DNA of 64,000 nucleotides from Cytauxzoon felis (taxonomy: Eukaryota > Apicomplexa > Aconoidasida > Piroplasmida > Theileriidae). Both the position numbers and the translations under genes were made by a program. The notes beneath the pieces are model-generated. The model did no database searches and was not told where the DNA came from. It saw nothing but the letters and a program-made list of their open reading frames with translations. The stretch is from the NCBI GenBank assembly GCA_020283715.1, contig JAIQCW010000079.1, positions 1 through 64,000 on the forward strand, in the 5' to 3' direction. This document shows, in pieces, positions 38,501 to 49,799 of this stretch; positions within the stretch are counted from its first letter, which is position 1, and the number at the start of each line of letters is the position of its first letter.

Positions 38501-39820
38501 TTATTCAATGTCAATTGCTTTGCATGAGCACAAATGCGGGTAAATATAAGACAATGCATGCTGAACACTTGATATAGACCTTGCTCCGGTAAAAGTTATA
38601 TTACCTGACGTAAATACATTTACAGTTACATATTCATTCTTCATATGTTTTAAATATTTATCCGTTACCTGAACATTGGAAGTACTCCATACGCTAGATG
38701 TCACTATTCTATTCTTCTTTCTTCTTATCGGTTGCGATAATTGCGATTGATGTATCTATATTTATCATTATTAGATGAAACATAAAGGAAACAACGCGAT
38801 GCATTCTGCAAACACTACAATTCTAAATGTGTAGATGATAACTATCTCAATAGCGAGTGACGAGTGTAAAATGGAACATTGATTTATTTTGTGTCACGTA
38901 CCTTTCTTTTATTATTAAAATCGTCCATGAATTTTTGTATATTGGATTTTGGTAAAATTTTGTAATTTTTATTCGTATTGTTTACATTTGAAATATTTGG
39001 TATTACAGGATTGTTGTTGTTGTTGTCATCATCATCACTGAGTGAGTCACTTTCATATTCTTCATCATCATCTACATCCTCATCTCCTTCTATAACGCTC
39101 TTGCTATATTTCCCATTAATATTAGCTATTTGGAGTAGATTTAGTGTTGTATAAAATTTTTGTTCAGATGTAATCGGTATTCTAACACGAACACCGGAAA
39201 ATCGGAGTGGATCGTAAACAGACCCCTTACAAGCCCTTTCAAAATATTGCAATACAATTTGGTAACCAAAGTTAAATACTACTAGCATATTTGTACATGT
39301 GATATTGCGTATACGTGCTTTCTTATTCACACGCCTCCTTAGAGCCCTGCCCACCTTCTCTAATGCCACTGCTGCTGATAGTAAACTGCGAGCGCCCGTC
39401 ACTGATAATTTACCATTACCAAATAATGATACCTTTACAGATGTGTAATCTATACAATATAGTATAATAGTCTCATTTTATAAACACACCTTTACCACTA
39501 TCAGTACAATACACTGGCAATACGCTAACTTTTGTCGATTCCATAACTTTGACATCTTCTATATGATCATATCCAATTGAGTTTGGTAATCTTATAGCTC
39601 TATCATATTTAGAATCTACTCTTACATCTATTCTAATACATTTAAATTCCGATGGTTCATATACGGCATTATTGAATTTATCTGCGGTTTCATCCAAGTC
39701 AAATGTAATACCACTATCAGCAATTGCTGTAATATTGTGTACAAATAACGTATTTTCACGAACAGTTAAATTATCATTCACGGGGTCTATATCATAATCC
39801 TCCTCAACTAACTCCGCCAT
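38501..39820 (-). CDS. TATA-binding-protein-like factor with an acidic insertion
   Basis: Three exons (39496-39820, 38902-39449, 38501-38755) give about 375 residues with two TBP-type lobes. Lobe 1 reads ENTLFVHNITAIADSGITFD, YEPSEFKCIRIDV and VSLFGNGKLSVTGARS, matching the TBP pattern (NIV.TV......L, Y.P..F.a...R, F.SGK.v.TGA.S). Lobe 2 reads IRNITCTNMLVVFNFGYQI, YDPLRFSGVRVRIPI, then VTVNVFTSGNITFTGARS and SYIYPHL. Between the two halves of lobe 2 is an insertion of about 110 residues rich in Asp/Glu/Ser/Asn. Divergence from canonical TBP and the insertion favour the TBP-like protein class known from apicomplexans, but I cannot exclude that this is the only TBP. Confidence 0.75.
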
Positions 39821-39976
39821 AATTCAGTCGAAAATTATCCACAACTATCCAACACATGTTCGTTGTTTTTATCATAATAAAAATCAATGTTAAATAATTG
39901 ATGGTAACTATTGAATAATAAAGTTATAAATGAATAGACACTACAAACGACGCTTAAACGTAAACATCAAATTAAT

Positions 39977-41164
39977 TCAGTTATGTGGACAGTCCACATT
40001 ATCTAGTTTATATTTTAAAAAGTCATTTAAGTTATACTTACACCCACACCTATCATTTATAATCTGGTGGGTGTTAAAGAAGTATGTCTTGTGACGCTCT
40101 GAACGATTAGCCTTTTTAATCTATAACATTGGATATTTATATATATTTACAAAGTACCTGCGATTTACGTCTCATTTGTGCATCTTGTTTTAATTCTGAT
40201 TGTTGCGATTTTACTAGCTCTCTCTTTAACTTTTCTAATGCGATTACTTTATTATCACTCTGACTCCTGAACATAATTCATATATCATTGTTTTATGACT
40301 CTCCCTGATATTCAAATCACTTAAACATACCGTTCCTCAGAAGCTTCTATTCTGATCCCAGTTGGTTTATGCAGCAATGACACAGCTGTTTCAACCTGAA
40401 TATATAAAACGCAAAGATAATTGATTAACATACTTTATTGACATTTTGTCCACCTGGACCACCGGCTCGACATGTTTTCCACTCTATATCCTTGGGATTT
40501 ATCTTTATACTTTCACTAATGGTATCATAATCCATGGAAGAATTTCGCAGTGTCAAATCTGAAGGCAATACTGCGACGGTAGCAGTAGATGAATGCATAC
40601 GTCCCTTTGAGAATAAATTTTAACAATTAAAATACAACATACACTCTTTTCAGATGTTGGTACACGTTTAACTTGGTGGATACCGGCTTCTTTTAAGAAC
40701 CTATCCTCTAAGCTCTGACATCTGTTGGAGTTATTAAAATGATTAAAAAGACATACCCATTTTCAGTAAAATTCTTATCTTCACCAGTAATATGTAATAT
40801 AATTGTATTTCCAATCTATAAGATGTTTAAGAATAGTTGAAAATATGATCCTTCTAACCTTATCTTCAACTACTTTGCAATTTTTACTAGTACAATATTT
40901 TTTATAAACCTATAGAAATAGATTATTATAATTGTTAATATACAAAATGATAATTTATATTAGATAGACATTATTAACCTTTGCAAGTTCATGAGACCAG
41001 TTAGTAGCTTCGATACCGCCAACACCTGGTCTGATCTCAAGTGATATTTTAGAGACATATAAATGATTATTGTAGCGGAATCCGAACTTATTATATAATA
41101 AAAAACATAATGCATTAATATAATATATTATAATGTGTAGAAATAATAATTTACATATACACAT
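39977..41164 (-). CDS. Organellar class I peptide chain release factor (RF1 type)
   Basis: About eight small exons ending at the stop at 39977-39979. The start has a hydrophobic leader ([15 protein letters not shown]) followed by a basic region, as in apicoplast-targeted proteins. Domain 2 begins almost at once with [20 protein letters not shown]. Later blocks are [20 protein letters not shown] and [18 protein letters not shown], which contains the catalytic GGQ loop. The PTS tripeptide sits where RF1 has PxT, and [11 protein letters not shown] matches RF1. It would release finished peptides at stop codons in apicoplast or mitochondrion. The long N-terminal domain 1 of bacterial RF1 appears missing, unless unseen exons lie upstream of 41164. 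Confidence 0.8.
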
Positions 41165-41250
41165 TTATATCATTGAATATTGCGATTTAAATACGATGAA
41201 ATTCAAATGTTTTTTTTTAAAATTATGATACATTAAAAATAATAATTTTT

Positions 41251-44200
41251 TTAGGATAATTGCCCTATAATGAAATGTATTAATGATATTTCATTATCGA
41301 ATTTTTTGGCCAAAGTAAATGAACCATTTATGGGTTCAACATTGTATATAATATTTAATTGTGTTTTTTCATTTTCATCATCTGATCCATTATCATCTAA
41401 AACATTATCATCGACTTTATTAGAATTATAATCTTTGATATTCTGTAGATCCGAATCTGATGATACACCTTTGTTTGGTAATTCTGATGGATTAGAATAT
41501 GATAATATAGGTGTTTGTATATTTGATGATTTCTGTAAATGTACTCTAGCTTTCAATTTTTTAATTATTTGTAATCTTTCATTAAAATGATTAGTCAATA
41601 TTAATGGTACAGCTCTACATTCACATGTTATACCAGCATCCATTAATTTATTTGAAACAGAAACAGCTGATGGTAATAATTTTATAGTTTGACATGTTAT
41701 AATAACATCTACACTACTTAAATTCAAACAATTCATAAACTTGTTTATGCTTTTTGAATATCCATTTCCATGTAAAGTACCATTAATAATATGATTATCA
41801 CCATCGAATTGTTCTTCAATATTAATTCCATTACCTAATTCCATACCTTCACTAACACTTGATGATATATTATCAGTAATAGTATTATCATATTTAGTTT
41901 CCTTCATTTTCAATGTAATAATATCATCTACAAAATATTTCAATATAAAATCAACAATATCATCATTACTATCATCATGACAACCACCAATAATAATTAA
42001 TTGCTTATTTAAATAGAATAAAAATGACATGTAATTTATTGATATATCATATAAATCAATTAAATCAACACTACAACATAAATCAAATACACAATATTTA
42101 TCATAATCTAAAGCTTTTAAAAATCTAGTAAACATTAACATATGTACAATCTTCTTCAAATAACAATCACATATGCTACCAGAAACAATATTACTTTCAT
42201 TAATTTCACATGTATCAAAATTACCTAAATCTATCAAACGATCCATAACACTTATAAATTCAGTATTATCACTTGGCCTAACCATTCTCATAACCATAGA
42301 ATGTAATTTATATAAGCTTTTTATTATACCGTATCTATTAGATAATATATCAACTATACCTTTTATATAATCATTATAAAATACACGATCTATACCATTA
42401 TCAACCAATAATTTATTAAACATATATTCATTAATATCCATTAACAATAATTTCGAATATATATTGTTAGCAACCTCTATAGGTATTTTAAATATTAACG
42501 ATAAAAAATCTACAACCAAAGGTGGAAATGTTATAACAACTTGTACATCAGATGATATACCAAATTCTATCATAGAATCTATAGCTGTAACAACTAAATC
42601 ACCTTGAGATGCTACAACCTTCGCAGGAACATCATCAAATAATCTGTAATCAATAGAACTCCTCTTATTAGACTTTGAAGATATATCAACCGAAGGAATT
42701 TCTAACTTCATCGTTATACCATAAACTGATGATATTTTATATCCATCATTCATATAAACTTCACCAATTGAAAAATACTTTATACCCAAAGATAAATCAC
42801 CATTCAAAAAATTTGGATTGCGCATTAAACCATGCCTTATATTACTAGTCAAATAAAGTAACATATTTGCACTATCCAACAAAACTACTCTACCATCAAT
42901 ATCATTATCCTAAGAATAATTTATTAAAAATTAGCCAAAACTTACATTTTTTGGTTGTAATACAAATGGAGTTTGAATTACAGACTTCTTCCTCATAAAA
43001 TTTTCTAGAGTATCAACAACAAATGAGGTATAAACAATTTTTTCAATATCGTGATCAACCTTAAAAAATCTACACTCATCAAGCTTTTTACCCCTATTAA
43101 ATAAAAATTTAACAGCATCTAAAGATTCTTCTGAATTTGGATTTTGTAACCTTCTTAGATATTGTTTGTATAAATACATGTCCATAACTGGGGGTACCAA
43201 GGTTTCATTAAGCAATTGAAGTGCTGTTGGACGCCTATCATCAGATAACAAACGAATAATTGTTGTAATAATAGTTGGAGGAGTATTTTGCAAAAAGTAG
43301 TCTGGGAACCTTCGAGACGAAATGATATTTTTTATAAATTCATGCCATCTGGATTCATCAACTGGGGGATGCCACATTTTAAATATTAATAACCCAAACG
43401 CAAACATATCTTCTTGTTCAGCTTCGTAGTCATAATCTTCATTATATATGGTAGATGTATTACCACCAAATGGTGAAGATAACGATAATTGTTGTGACTG
43501 CGTTGATTGAGGTGGAAAATGTATTGGCAGTGTAGGATTAATAAGATCATGATCATCTTCTATATCATCGTTTCTAGCCATTGAGTTATTATTCAAAATA
43601 TCTTGTGTTTTACTAGAGTTTTCCTGGCGTCCAATATCGCCGGGAATCGTTGATGTCAAAAAAGAAGATCCATCGGTAAAATCAGCAAGGTTATCATAAT
43701 ATTGTGGGTAATTCCATGTTGTCTTAATGTCATTATCTCCAACTTTAAAATTAGATGGATGTGATTGGTAAAGATACTGTTTAATATTATGCAAATCTGC
43801 AAAACAAAATTTACACGAATGTTTTGTAGTAATTAATTGTCGAAGTAATTCTGTTGTACCAAATTCACAAACTTTAATCCATTTTCCATATGAACCAGTA
43901 TGTATAATAATATTTTTCGACGTAAGACATTGATGATATGCACGATTTTGATGTAAATAAGCCAATACATTAAGTAATTGACGTATAAAAGCCCAAATTG
44001 ATTCATGATTTTTATATAATTCATGTTTTTGTATCTCATCTTCTAATGTATGTCCATTAACATTTTCCATTTGAATATAAATTAGTTTTTTATTAAGTAC
44101 TTCATTAATTAATAGATCAAAAACATTATCTTTACCAAGTGATGTATAAAAATTTGATGATAATGATAATAATTTTTTAATAATTTTATCATTATCATTA

Positions 44201-45570
44201 TTAATATTATCTTCATTATTAATAATATTATTACAAATTTCTATAAAATTATTAACATTTGTAAGATTATCTTCTGTCCAACATTGATAATATCTAGCTA
44301 TACTATTATGTTCTAATTTAGCTAGACTTGCTATTTTTGATATTAAATTATGTAATAATATTTTTCTTTTAAAAAATATATGTTTAATACCATCAATTGA
44401 TTGTAATAATTCATTAAATGGACATAATGATGGTAATTTAATATTTATAATAACATATAAATTTAAATCTAATTTATGTATTACTTTTAATAATTTATAT
44501 GAATTATTAATAGATATAATATCAGATTCATTAAAATCTCTATAAAATCTATCATTTTCTTGTATATTATTAAGTTTTATAATATAATCTTGTATAATAT
44601 TATTATTAATATTATCTAATATTAAATCATTATCATAATCATTATCTAATGTATATTTATTATATAATGGTTCAGATTTTATATATTTAGATGTATTTGA
44701 TTCATATATTGGTATTTTTATTATATCATATACATTTGTTTTATTATAATTATTTACATTAGGATTTGGTTCATTTCTATTTTCATACCATAATGGTGTA
44801 TGTACTAATGAATGTATAGACCATAATGATAAATCTACAAATTCCATTTGTATATCTGTTAAATCATTAAATGATACATGTTGATATTCATTATTAATTA
44901 AATTAGATTTATAATAATTTATATTATCCATTGTTATATTATCATTTAATTTTATATTATTATTTAATGATTCTGTAGAATCATATATATCTTCTTTACC
45001 ATCATCAATTTTTATTTCCTTCTTATCATCAACTTCAAGTGATTTCTCACGTATAGTCATCTCTTCCCATAAATTATCATGTTTATTATAAATAAGCTTG
45101 TCTATTAACTCAGATATATGCACACTAACATCAAATATACATATATCACCATGAAATTGAGATATTATTTGATTTAATTTACCTTGTACATTTTTTACAT
45201 CCATATTTTTCAATTCAAATGTTAATCCTATATTAATATAAGGACCAACCAAAGGATAATTTTTTGGATATGTTACATCCAAAAATACAGATAACATATC
45301 ATTATTAGTATCATCACATGGCATTAATTTAAATGAATACCTTATTAATTGAGATCTTTTATAACCCTTTATACTTAGTTCATTACATTTTATATTAGTT
45401 TTAAACCGCAATTTCATCGCATCCAATAGACAATCACTAGGAAACATATCTATACATATACCACCGGTAGAAATCACTTGAACTGGATAATATATATTAT
45501 GTATAGCATTAATCTCCTCCAATTGTGTCATTCGACACGATTCCAGGGTATTTTCATCAATCTCTATCAT
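41251..45570 (-). CDS. GCN2-like protein with RWD, dead kinase and HisRS-like regions
   Basis: Two exons (42946-45570 and 41251-42909, 36-nt intron), about 1427 residues. Residues about 10-160 are an RWD domain (QLEEINAIHNIYYPVQV, YPKNYPLVGPYINI). A kinase fold with the GCN2 pattern spans about 340-790: ARYYQCWTEDN, YIQMENVNGHTLEDEI, a large Asn-rich insert, DMFAFGLLIFKMWHPPV and LLSDDRRPTALQLLNE. The C-terminal third resembles the GCN2 HisRS-like region. Key catalytic residues are gone. The beta-3 lysine position reads YVIINI, the catalytic loop reads HQCLTSKN in place of HRDLKPxN (about residue 542), and DFG reads EFG (about 568). No glycine loop is visible. GCN2 normally senses uncharged tRNA and phosphorylates eIF2alpha. 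This copy could at best sense tRNA or act as a scaffold or decoy. Confidence 0.8.
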
Positions 45571-45851
45571 CGCTATTGATTGATAACCTTATTGACAAGC
45601 ATACGCCTTTCCAATATTATATTCATCCATTTAAACATAATAATACATCTTATCAAATACATTGAATTAATAAAAACGAGTAATTAGTTGGCAGTATAAT
45701 GCCAAATAATTTTGGTCGAAACGCCAAATCCGATATTCAAAAAATCAGTAAATATCAACTCAACAAAGCTATTTAGTTCATAACATATCTAAAAAAATTA
45801 AATAATAATAATTATTATATTTAATAAGAATATATTTTATAATAGGAAAGA

Positions 45852-45924
45852 AGCCTACTGCCGGATTCGAACCGACGACCTTTCGCTTACTAAGCGAATG
45901 CTCTACCTACTAAGCTAAGCAGGC
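45852..45924 (-). tRNA. tRNA-Thr: tRNA-Thr (AGT)
   Basis: The reverse strand gives a 73-nt cloverleaf: acceptor GCCTGCT with AGTAGGC, anticodon stem TTCGC/GCGAA, and loop TTAGTAA with anticodon AGT. The T arm is CGGTTCGAATCCG. No intron. It stands alone between two divergent protein genes. Confidence 0.95.
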
Positions 45925-46045
45925 CCTGGAAAAGGGGAATATTTTACATTTATAGCAATATTAACCAAAGACAAGAATAGTGTCTAAAAATAAAAATAGA
46001 TCGCATATTTTCAATTTTTAATGAAAACGCAATTTAATATTATGT

Positions 46046-49000
46046 ATGTATAACATTTTGTATATTTTAAAAAGACATCGTATCATTTTAACATTCTTTG
46101 TATTTTCCTCAATTCACGGTCTAACATTTCCAAATGTAGCATTTATTTCTAATAATACCATACACAATGTCGTTCCAATTACTAAATCTAAATTATCGCA
46201 CAGTTGTCATATTGTTAATGGATCTAAGTATTCTACACCGACACATGAAAATCTAATTGTAATGTCATGTACTAGAGATAAGAGGAATGAGTTACTGAGT
46301 AAAATTTCGAGATCGAAAACCATTTCAAGCGTGTTATTCATAGACACTGATGAGGATGCGTTATTGAATATCCACAATGAAGTTATAAAAGGGCGTAAAA
46401 CCAACATTATAATCAATGGTAGTATAAAATTGTATAAAAAGGCTAAAATTACACTTGCTTCTGAGTATAAAATCAATAAATTACGTGATATATTGTTTAA
46501 AGCTGGTGATTCTAAGCTAGAAGTAGATTCATCTCGGCGTAAGATTCGGACGAAAAAAGTTACTGGCAATGAAGGTATATTTAAAGATGATGTATTAAAT
46601 TTGGATGGTAATTTAGTTTCTGTTGATGGTTCAAGGAATTTTGAGGATATATTGAGGAATATTTTGTTCGAGTATTTTACTGTTGATAGTAATTCATTCA
46701 AGGAGATAGATTTGAGTGATTTGTATATAGATGATGATATGTTAATACCTGTAAAAGATTGGATATCTAAGAATTATATATCATTGGTAGATTTATATGA
46801 TAGTTTGAAAAAAAATACTGTGGTTATATTGAACAATTTCACAAGAACTTATGATTTTAGGACTAATAAGACATTTTCGAATACGTATGATGATATAATA
46901 CAATATATTAGGAAAGATATTAAGTTAGTTGGTTTATCAGAATGTATATATAATCCTCAGCATTATAGAAATTATTTAACTTCTATGCTTGGTACTACAA
47001 GGGCGTATGTTATGAGTCCTATGCCGGAATTAATGTTGCTTACATCTTTGGGTTCATCTACTATATTTGGTAATGATGAATTGGTTCCATCAAATTCATT
47101 GAAAAAAATATTAGATGGTGACAAGAGTAATATGAAACCTTTGGATATATATAAATTATTGGATAAGAAATCATCTATATATAAATTTATGAATATTGAT
47201 GCAAGATGTACTGAATATTATATTAATATTATGAAAGATGCATTATCATCAATTGGTATAGATAGTGTAAGTAAATTGGTTGATAGATTGGGTACTAGTC
47301 GTAAAATTATAACTAGTAACATTAGAAATTTAAGGGCAAGAAAGATTCCAATTAATATTAAATCATTATTATCTAGTAAAATTGATTTAACATTAAATCA
47401 TAATGCACGTGATGTTATTAAAAATCTTGATTTATCTAATAGAATAAATACATTGGAAAATCCATCAGCTATACAATTATTAGAATATATTAATAATTAT
47501 AAATTATATCCTGTTGTTATTTATAATTTTAGTAATTATAATATACTTGAACGTTTATATAATGAGTTGAATGAATTTTTATCCGAGAGTAACGAAAAAT
47601 TTGATGGAAGCATTGATGGAAGTTTTGGTATAAATAAAAATGACATATTATTGTTATATGATGATGGAAATAATGACGTCCATGATGACGAAAATTTTCA
47701 TGTAACGTCGTCAAATGACTTCAATGATGCATTCTCGTCAAATAACGTTGAAAATGTATTCTCATCACCAAATAACTACCATTCCTTCAATCATCGTATA
47801 ATATTAACGAATAAGAGGATATTATCATGTCCACATTATATATTTACTGAATCATCATATAAATCAAATGGTATAAAATCTTATAGTAATTTAGATATAT
47901 TAAATAATACAATTGGTGGTGAGATGATAACATTTATAAATACTATACAGAATATATCATATATATCATCAATATTTTTAAAACCAATTTATATGAATTA
48001 TTCATATATAAATGATGATGATGACAAAAATAAAATATTTACAAGTTATATGAATGAATGTTATAAATTATATAATAATAATTATAATGAAAATAGATAT
48101 AAAGATATAAAATTATTGGATAATTATATTAATGTATTAAAAGATAATAAAATAAATATAAAATCTATTAATTTATTAAATAATAAAATTAATTTAATAA
48201 ATAAAGAATTAAATGTATTAATACATTCTATAAAATCATCTATATCAAAAAGATTACATATTATAAATATTATAATTAGTAATTATAATCTTAATAATTT
48301 TTATATATATGGTATAGATGATAAATATTATAAATTAATTGATATAAAAGATCATAATATAAAATTTAATAATATATATCTTAATCAATTTAAATTAAAT
48401 TATAAATTAAAAATATTATTATATAATCCAATTGATGATTATTATATTATGACTAATTTTAATATAATTAAAGATTTATTATATATAAATGATGGAGGGA
48501 TGGAAGTGGGAATCTGTGGAGGTGGGAGAGGAGGTGGTGGTGAAAGAGGAGATGGAGATGATGATAACAATCAAAATAAAATTAAAAATATAAATGGATT
48601 TCTATGGAAAATTAATGATCATTGTACAACTTTTAAATCATTTATTAATCAAAAATTATATATAAATGATAATAAATATATAATTTCATATGGTATTATA
48701 CCATTTATAGATGATATTACAGATTCTAATGAATCATTTAATATAGAAATACCATACTTAACATTTGGTAATGATTACATTACAAAAGAATTTAAATTAT
48801 CTGATATAATATCTATACAATTAAAGAGTGATTTTAAGAAAACTAAAGATAGATATAAACATTTCACAAATATATTAAAAAATCTTACAAACGGTAATGA
48901 ATCTCTAATAGAAACGGGAAAAAATTATACAAAACTTAGTAAAGTTGTTAAAAAAGGTACCATAGATCGTAATATTAATAATGAATTTATCGCATGTCGT

Positions 49001-49048
49001 GTTTGGGGTCATAGGAAGAAACAAAGTGTAACGTCCCCATCCAAATAA
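46046..49048 (+). CDS. Signal-bearing protein resembling a degenerate Ski2-type helicase
   Basis: Single exon, 1000 residues. The N-terminus is hydrophobic (IILTFFVFSSIHGLTFP) and then basic, fitting the bipartite leader of apicoplast proteins. Two blocks recall Ski2/Mtr4-type RNA helicases. IKLVGLSECIYNPQHYRNYL sits where motif III (LSAT) and its following loop would be, and LYPVVIYNFSNYNILERL resembles motif IV (P.I.F.FS). However, I see no Walker A GKT and no DEVH box, since the expected place reads VVILNNFTRTYD. If related, it is not an active ATPase. From about 47.9 kb the protein becomes extremely Asn/Ile/Lys-rich and AT-driven, apart from a short Gly/Arg-rich island near 48.5 kb. Identity is tentative; a lineage-specific organellar protein is the safer description. 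Confidence 0.5.
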   Translation: MYNILYILKRHRIILTFFVFSSIHGLTFPNVAFISNNTIHNVVPITKSKLSHSCHIVNGSKYSTPTHENLIVMSCTRDKRNELLSKISRSKTISSVLFIDTDEDALLNIHNEVIKGRKTNIIINGSIKLYKKAKITLASEYKINKLRDILFKAGDSKLEVDSSRRKIRTKKVTGNEGIFKDDVLNLDGNLVSVDGSRNFEDILRNILFEYFTVDSNSFKEIDLSDLYIDDDMLIPVKDWISKNYISLVDLYDSLKKNTVVILNNFTRTYDFRTNKTFSNTYDDIIQYIRKDIKLVGLSECIYNPQHYRNYLTSMLGTTRAYVMSPMPELMLLTSLGSSTIFGNDELVPSNSLKKILDGDKSNMKPLDIYKLLDKKSSIYKFMNIDARCTEYYINIMKDALSSIGIDSVSKLVDRLGTSRKIITSNIRNLRARKIPINIKSLLSSKIDLTLNHNARDVIKNLDLSNRINTLENPSAIQLLEYINNYKLYPVVIYNFSNYNILERLYNELNEFLSESNEKFDGSIDGSFGINKNDILLLYDDGNNDVHDDENFHVTSSNDFNDAFSSNNVENVFSSPNNYHSFNHRIILTNKRILSCPHYIFTESSYKSNGIKSYSNLDILNNTIGGEMITFINTIQNISYISSIFLKPIYMNYSYINDDDDKNKIFTSYMNECYKLYNNNYNENRYKDIKLLDNYINVLKDNKINIKSINLLNNKINLINKELNVLIHSIKSSISKRLHIINIIISNYNLNNFYIYGIDDKYYKLIDIKDHNIKFNNIYLNQFKLNYKLKILLYNPIDDYYIMTNFNIIKDLLYINDGGMEVGICGGGRGGGGERGDGDDDNNQNKIKNINGFLWKINDHCTTFKSFINQKLYINDNKYIISYGIIPFIDDITDSNESFNIEIPYLTFGNDYITKEFKLSDIISIQLKSDFKKTKDRYKHFTNILKNLTNGNESLIETGKNYTKLSKVVKKGTIDRNINNEFIACRVWGHRKKQSVTSPSK

Positions 49049-49090
49049 TCAATAAATTTACTCTACTTTATTTAATCTTTTTATATAATA

Positions 49091-49326
49091 ATGTCTTTAT
49101 TCAGTATAATTAAATGTTTACAAGATGATGTAGTTGTATGTTTTCATTTGTATATTGTAGATAATTTTAGGATTTTCATGGTCAATTACTAGGAACAATC
49201 ATCAGCTATGTAATTATCGCATTAAGCACAGCAATCGGATTCGTACACGGATACATACAACAATCATTTTTAACCACACTCAAGTGGATCGGTGGTGGTG
49301 GAGCTCTAGCAGTATTGGTGAGTTGA
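49091..49326 (+). CDS. SPCS1: Signal peptidase complex subunit 1 (SPC12)-like, tiny spliced gene
   Basis: Exon 1, 49091-49129, encodes MSLFSIIKCLQDD. After a 41-nt intron, exon 2 (from 49171) reads DFHGQLLGTIISYVIIALST, then AIGFVHGYIQQSF and LKWIGGGGALAVL. This matches SPCS1/SPC12 (MD..GQ.LAE......I..SAI.GF..GY) with two membrane helices. The protein is an accessory subunit of the ER signal peptidase complex. The 3' end is unsure: reading through gives a stop at 49324-49326, while a GTGAGT donor at 49318 suggests another exon. I could not find the usual LP.WP..R..P..W tail downstream. The gene is too short and too split to show up as a long open frame. Confidence 0.7.
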
Positions 49327-49799
49327 CGATGTTTGTGGCTACAGTGATTTTATTTCGAGAAATTTCTAGTTTAATGATGTGAGTGATGTCTTTTGAAATC
49401 TACATTGCCCATACATCCATCCACTCATCCATCATCATACACGACGTCATTATACCTCCGGAATCTGGGTGAATGGAAGCATTTCAATGGATTGTAGATT
49501 TATAAACGTGTTTATTTATTGTGTTTTTAAATTTACAAGCTTGGAATAGACATCGGCTTTTTATTTTTATATAAAATAATCTCATGAATAACATCTATAG
49601 TTGTGTTCTCCGGCGTGGCCGATGTACAGTCGTAATAAGATTAATTGGAAACGTGTAAAAAGTGAATAATTTAATGTGATTAATAATTTATGTACATGTG
49701 TTTATAATATATGATGTTGGGAGTTTGTTTTGCTCATAATGTTTAATTTGTGTTACAATGGGTAATCGATTATTGTGTAGATAATTATTTGTTTGTAAC
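49327..49799. other. Spacer, possible SPC12 3' exon, otherwise nothing recognised
   Basis: Mixed-composition stretch before the next start codon. A reading ending in LYLRNLGEWKHFNGL near 49455-49500 could be the missing tail of the SPC12-like gene, but no clean acceptor joins it. No RNA gene is seen. Confidence 0.4.
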
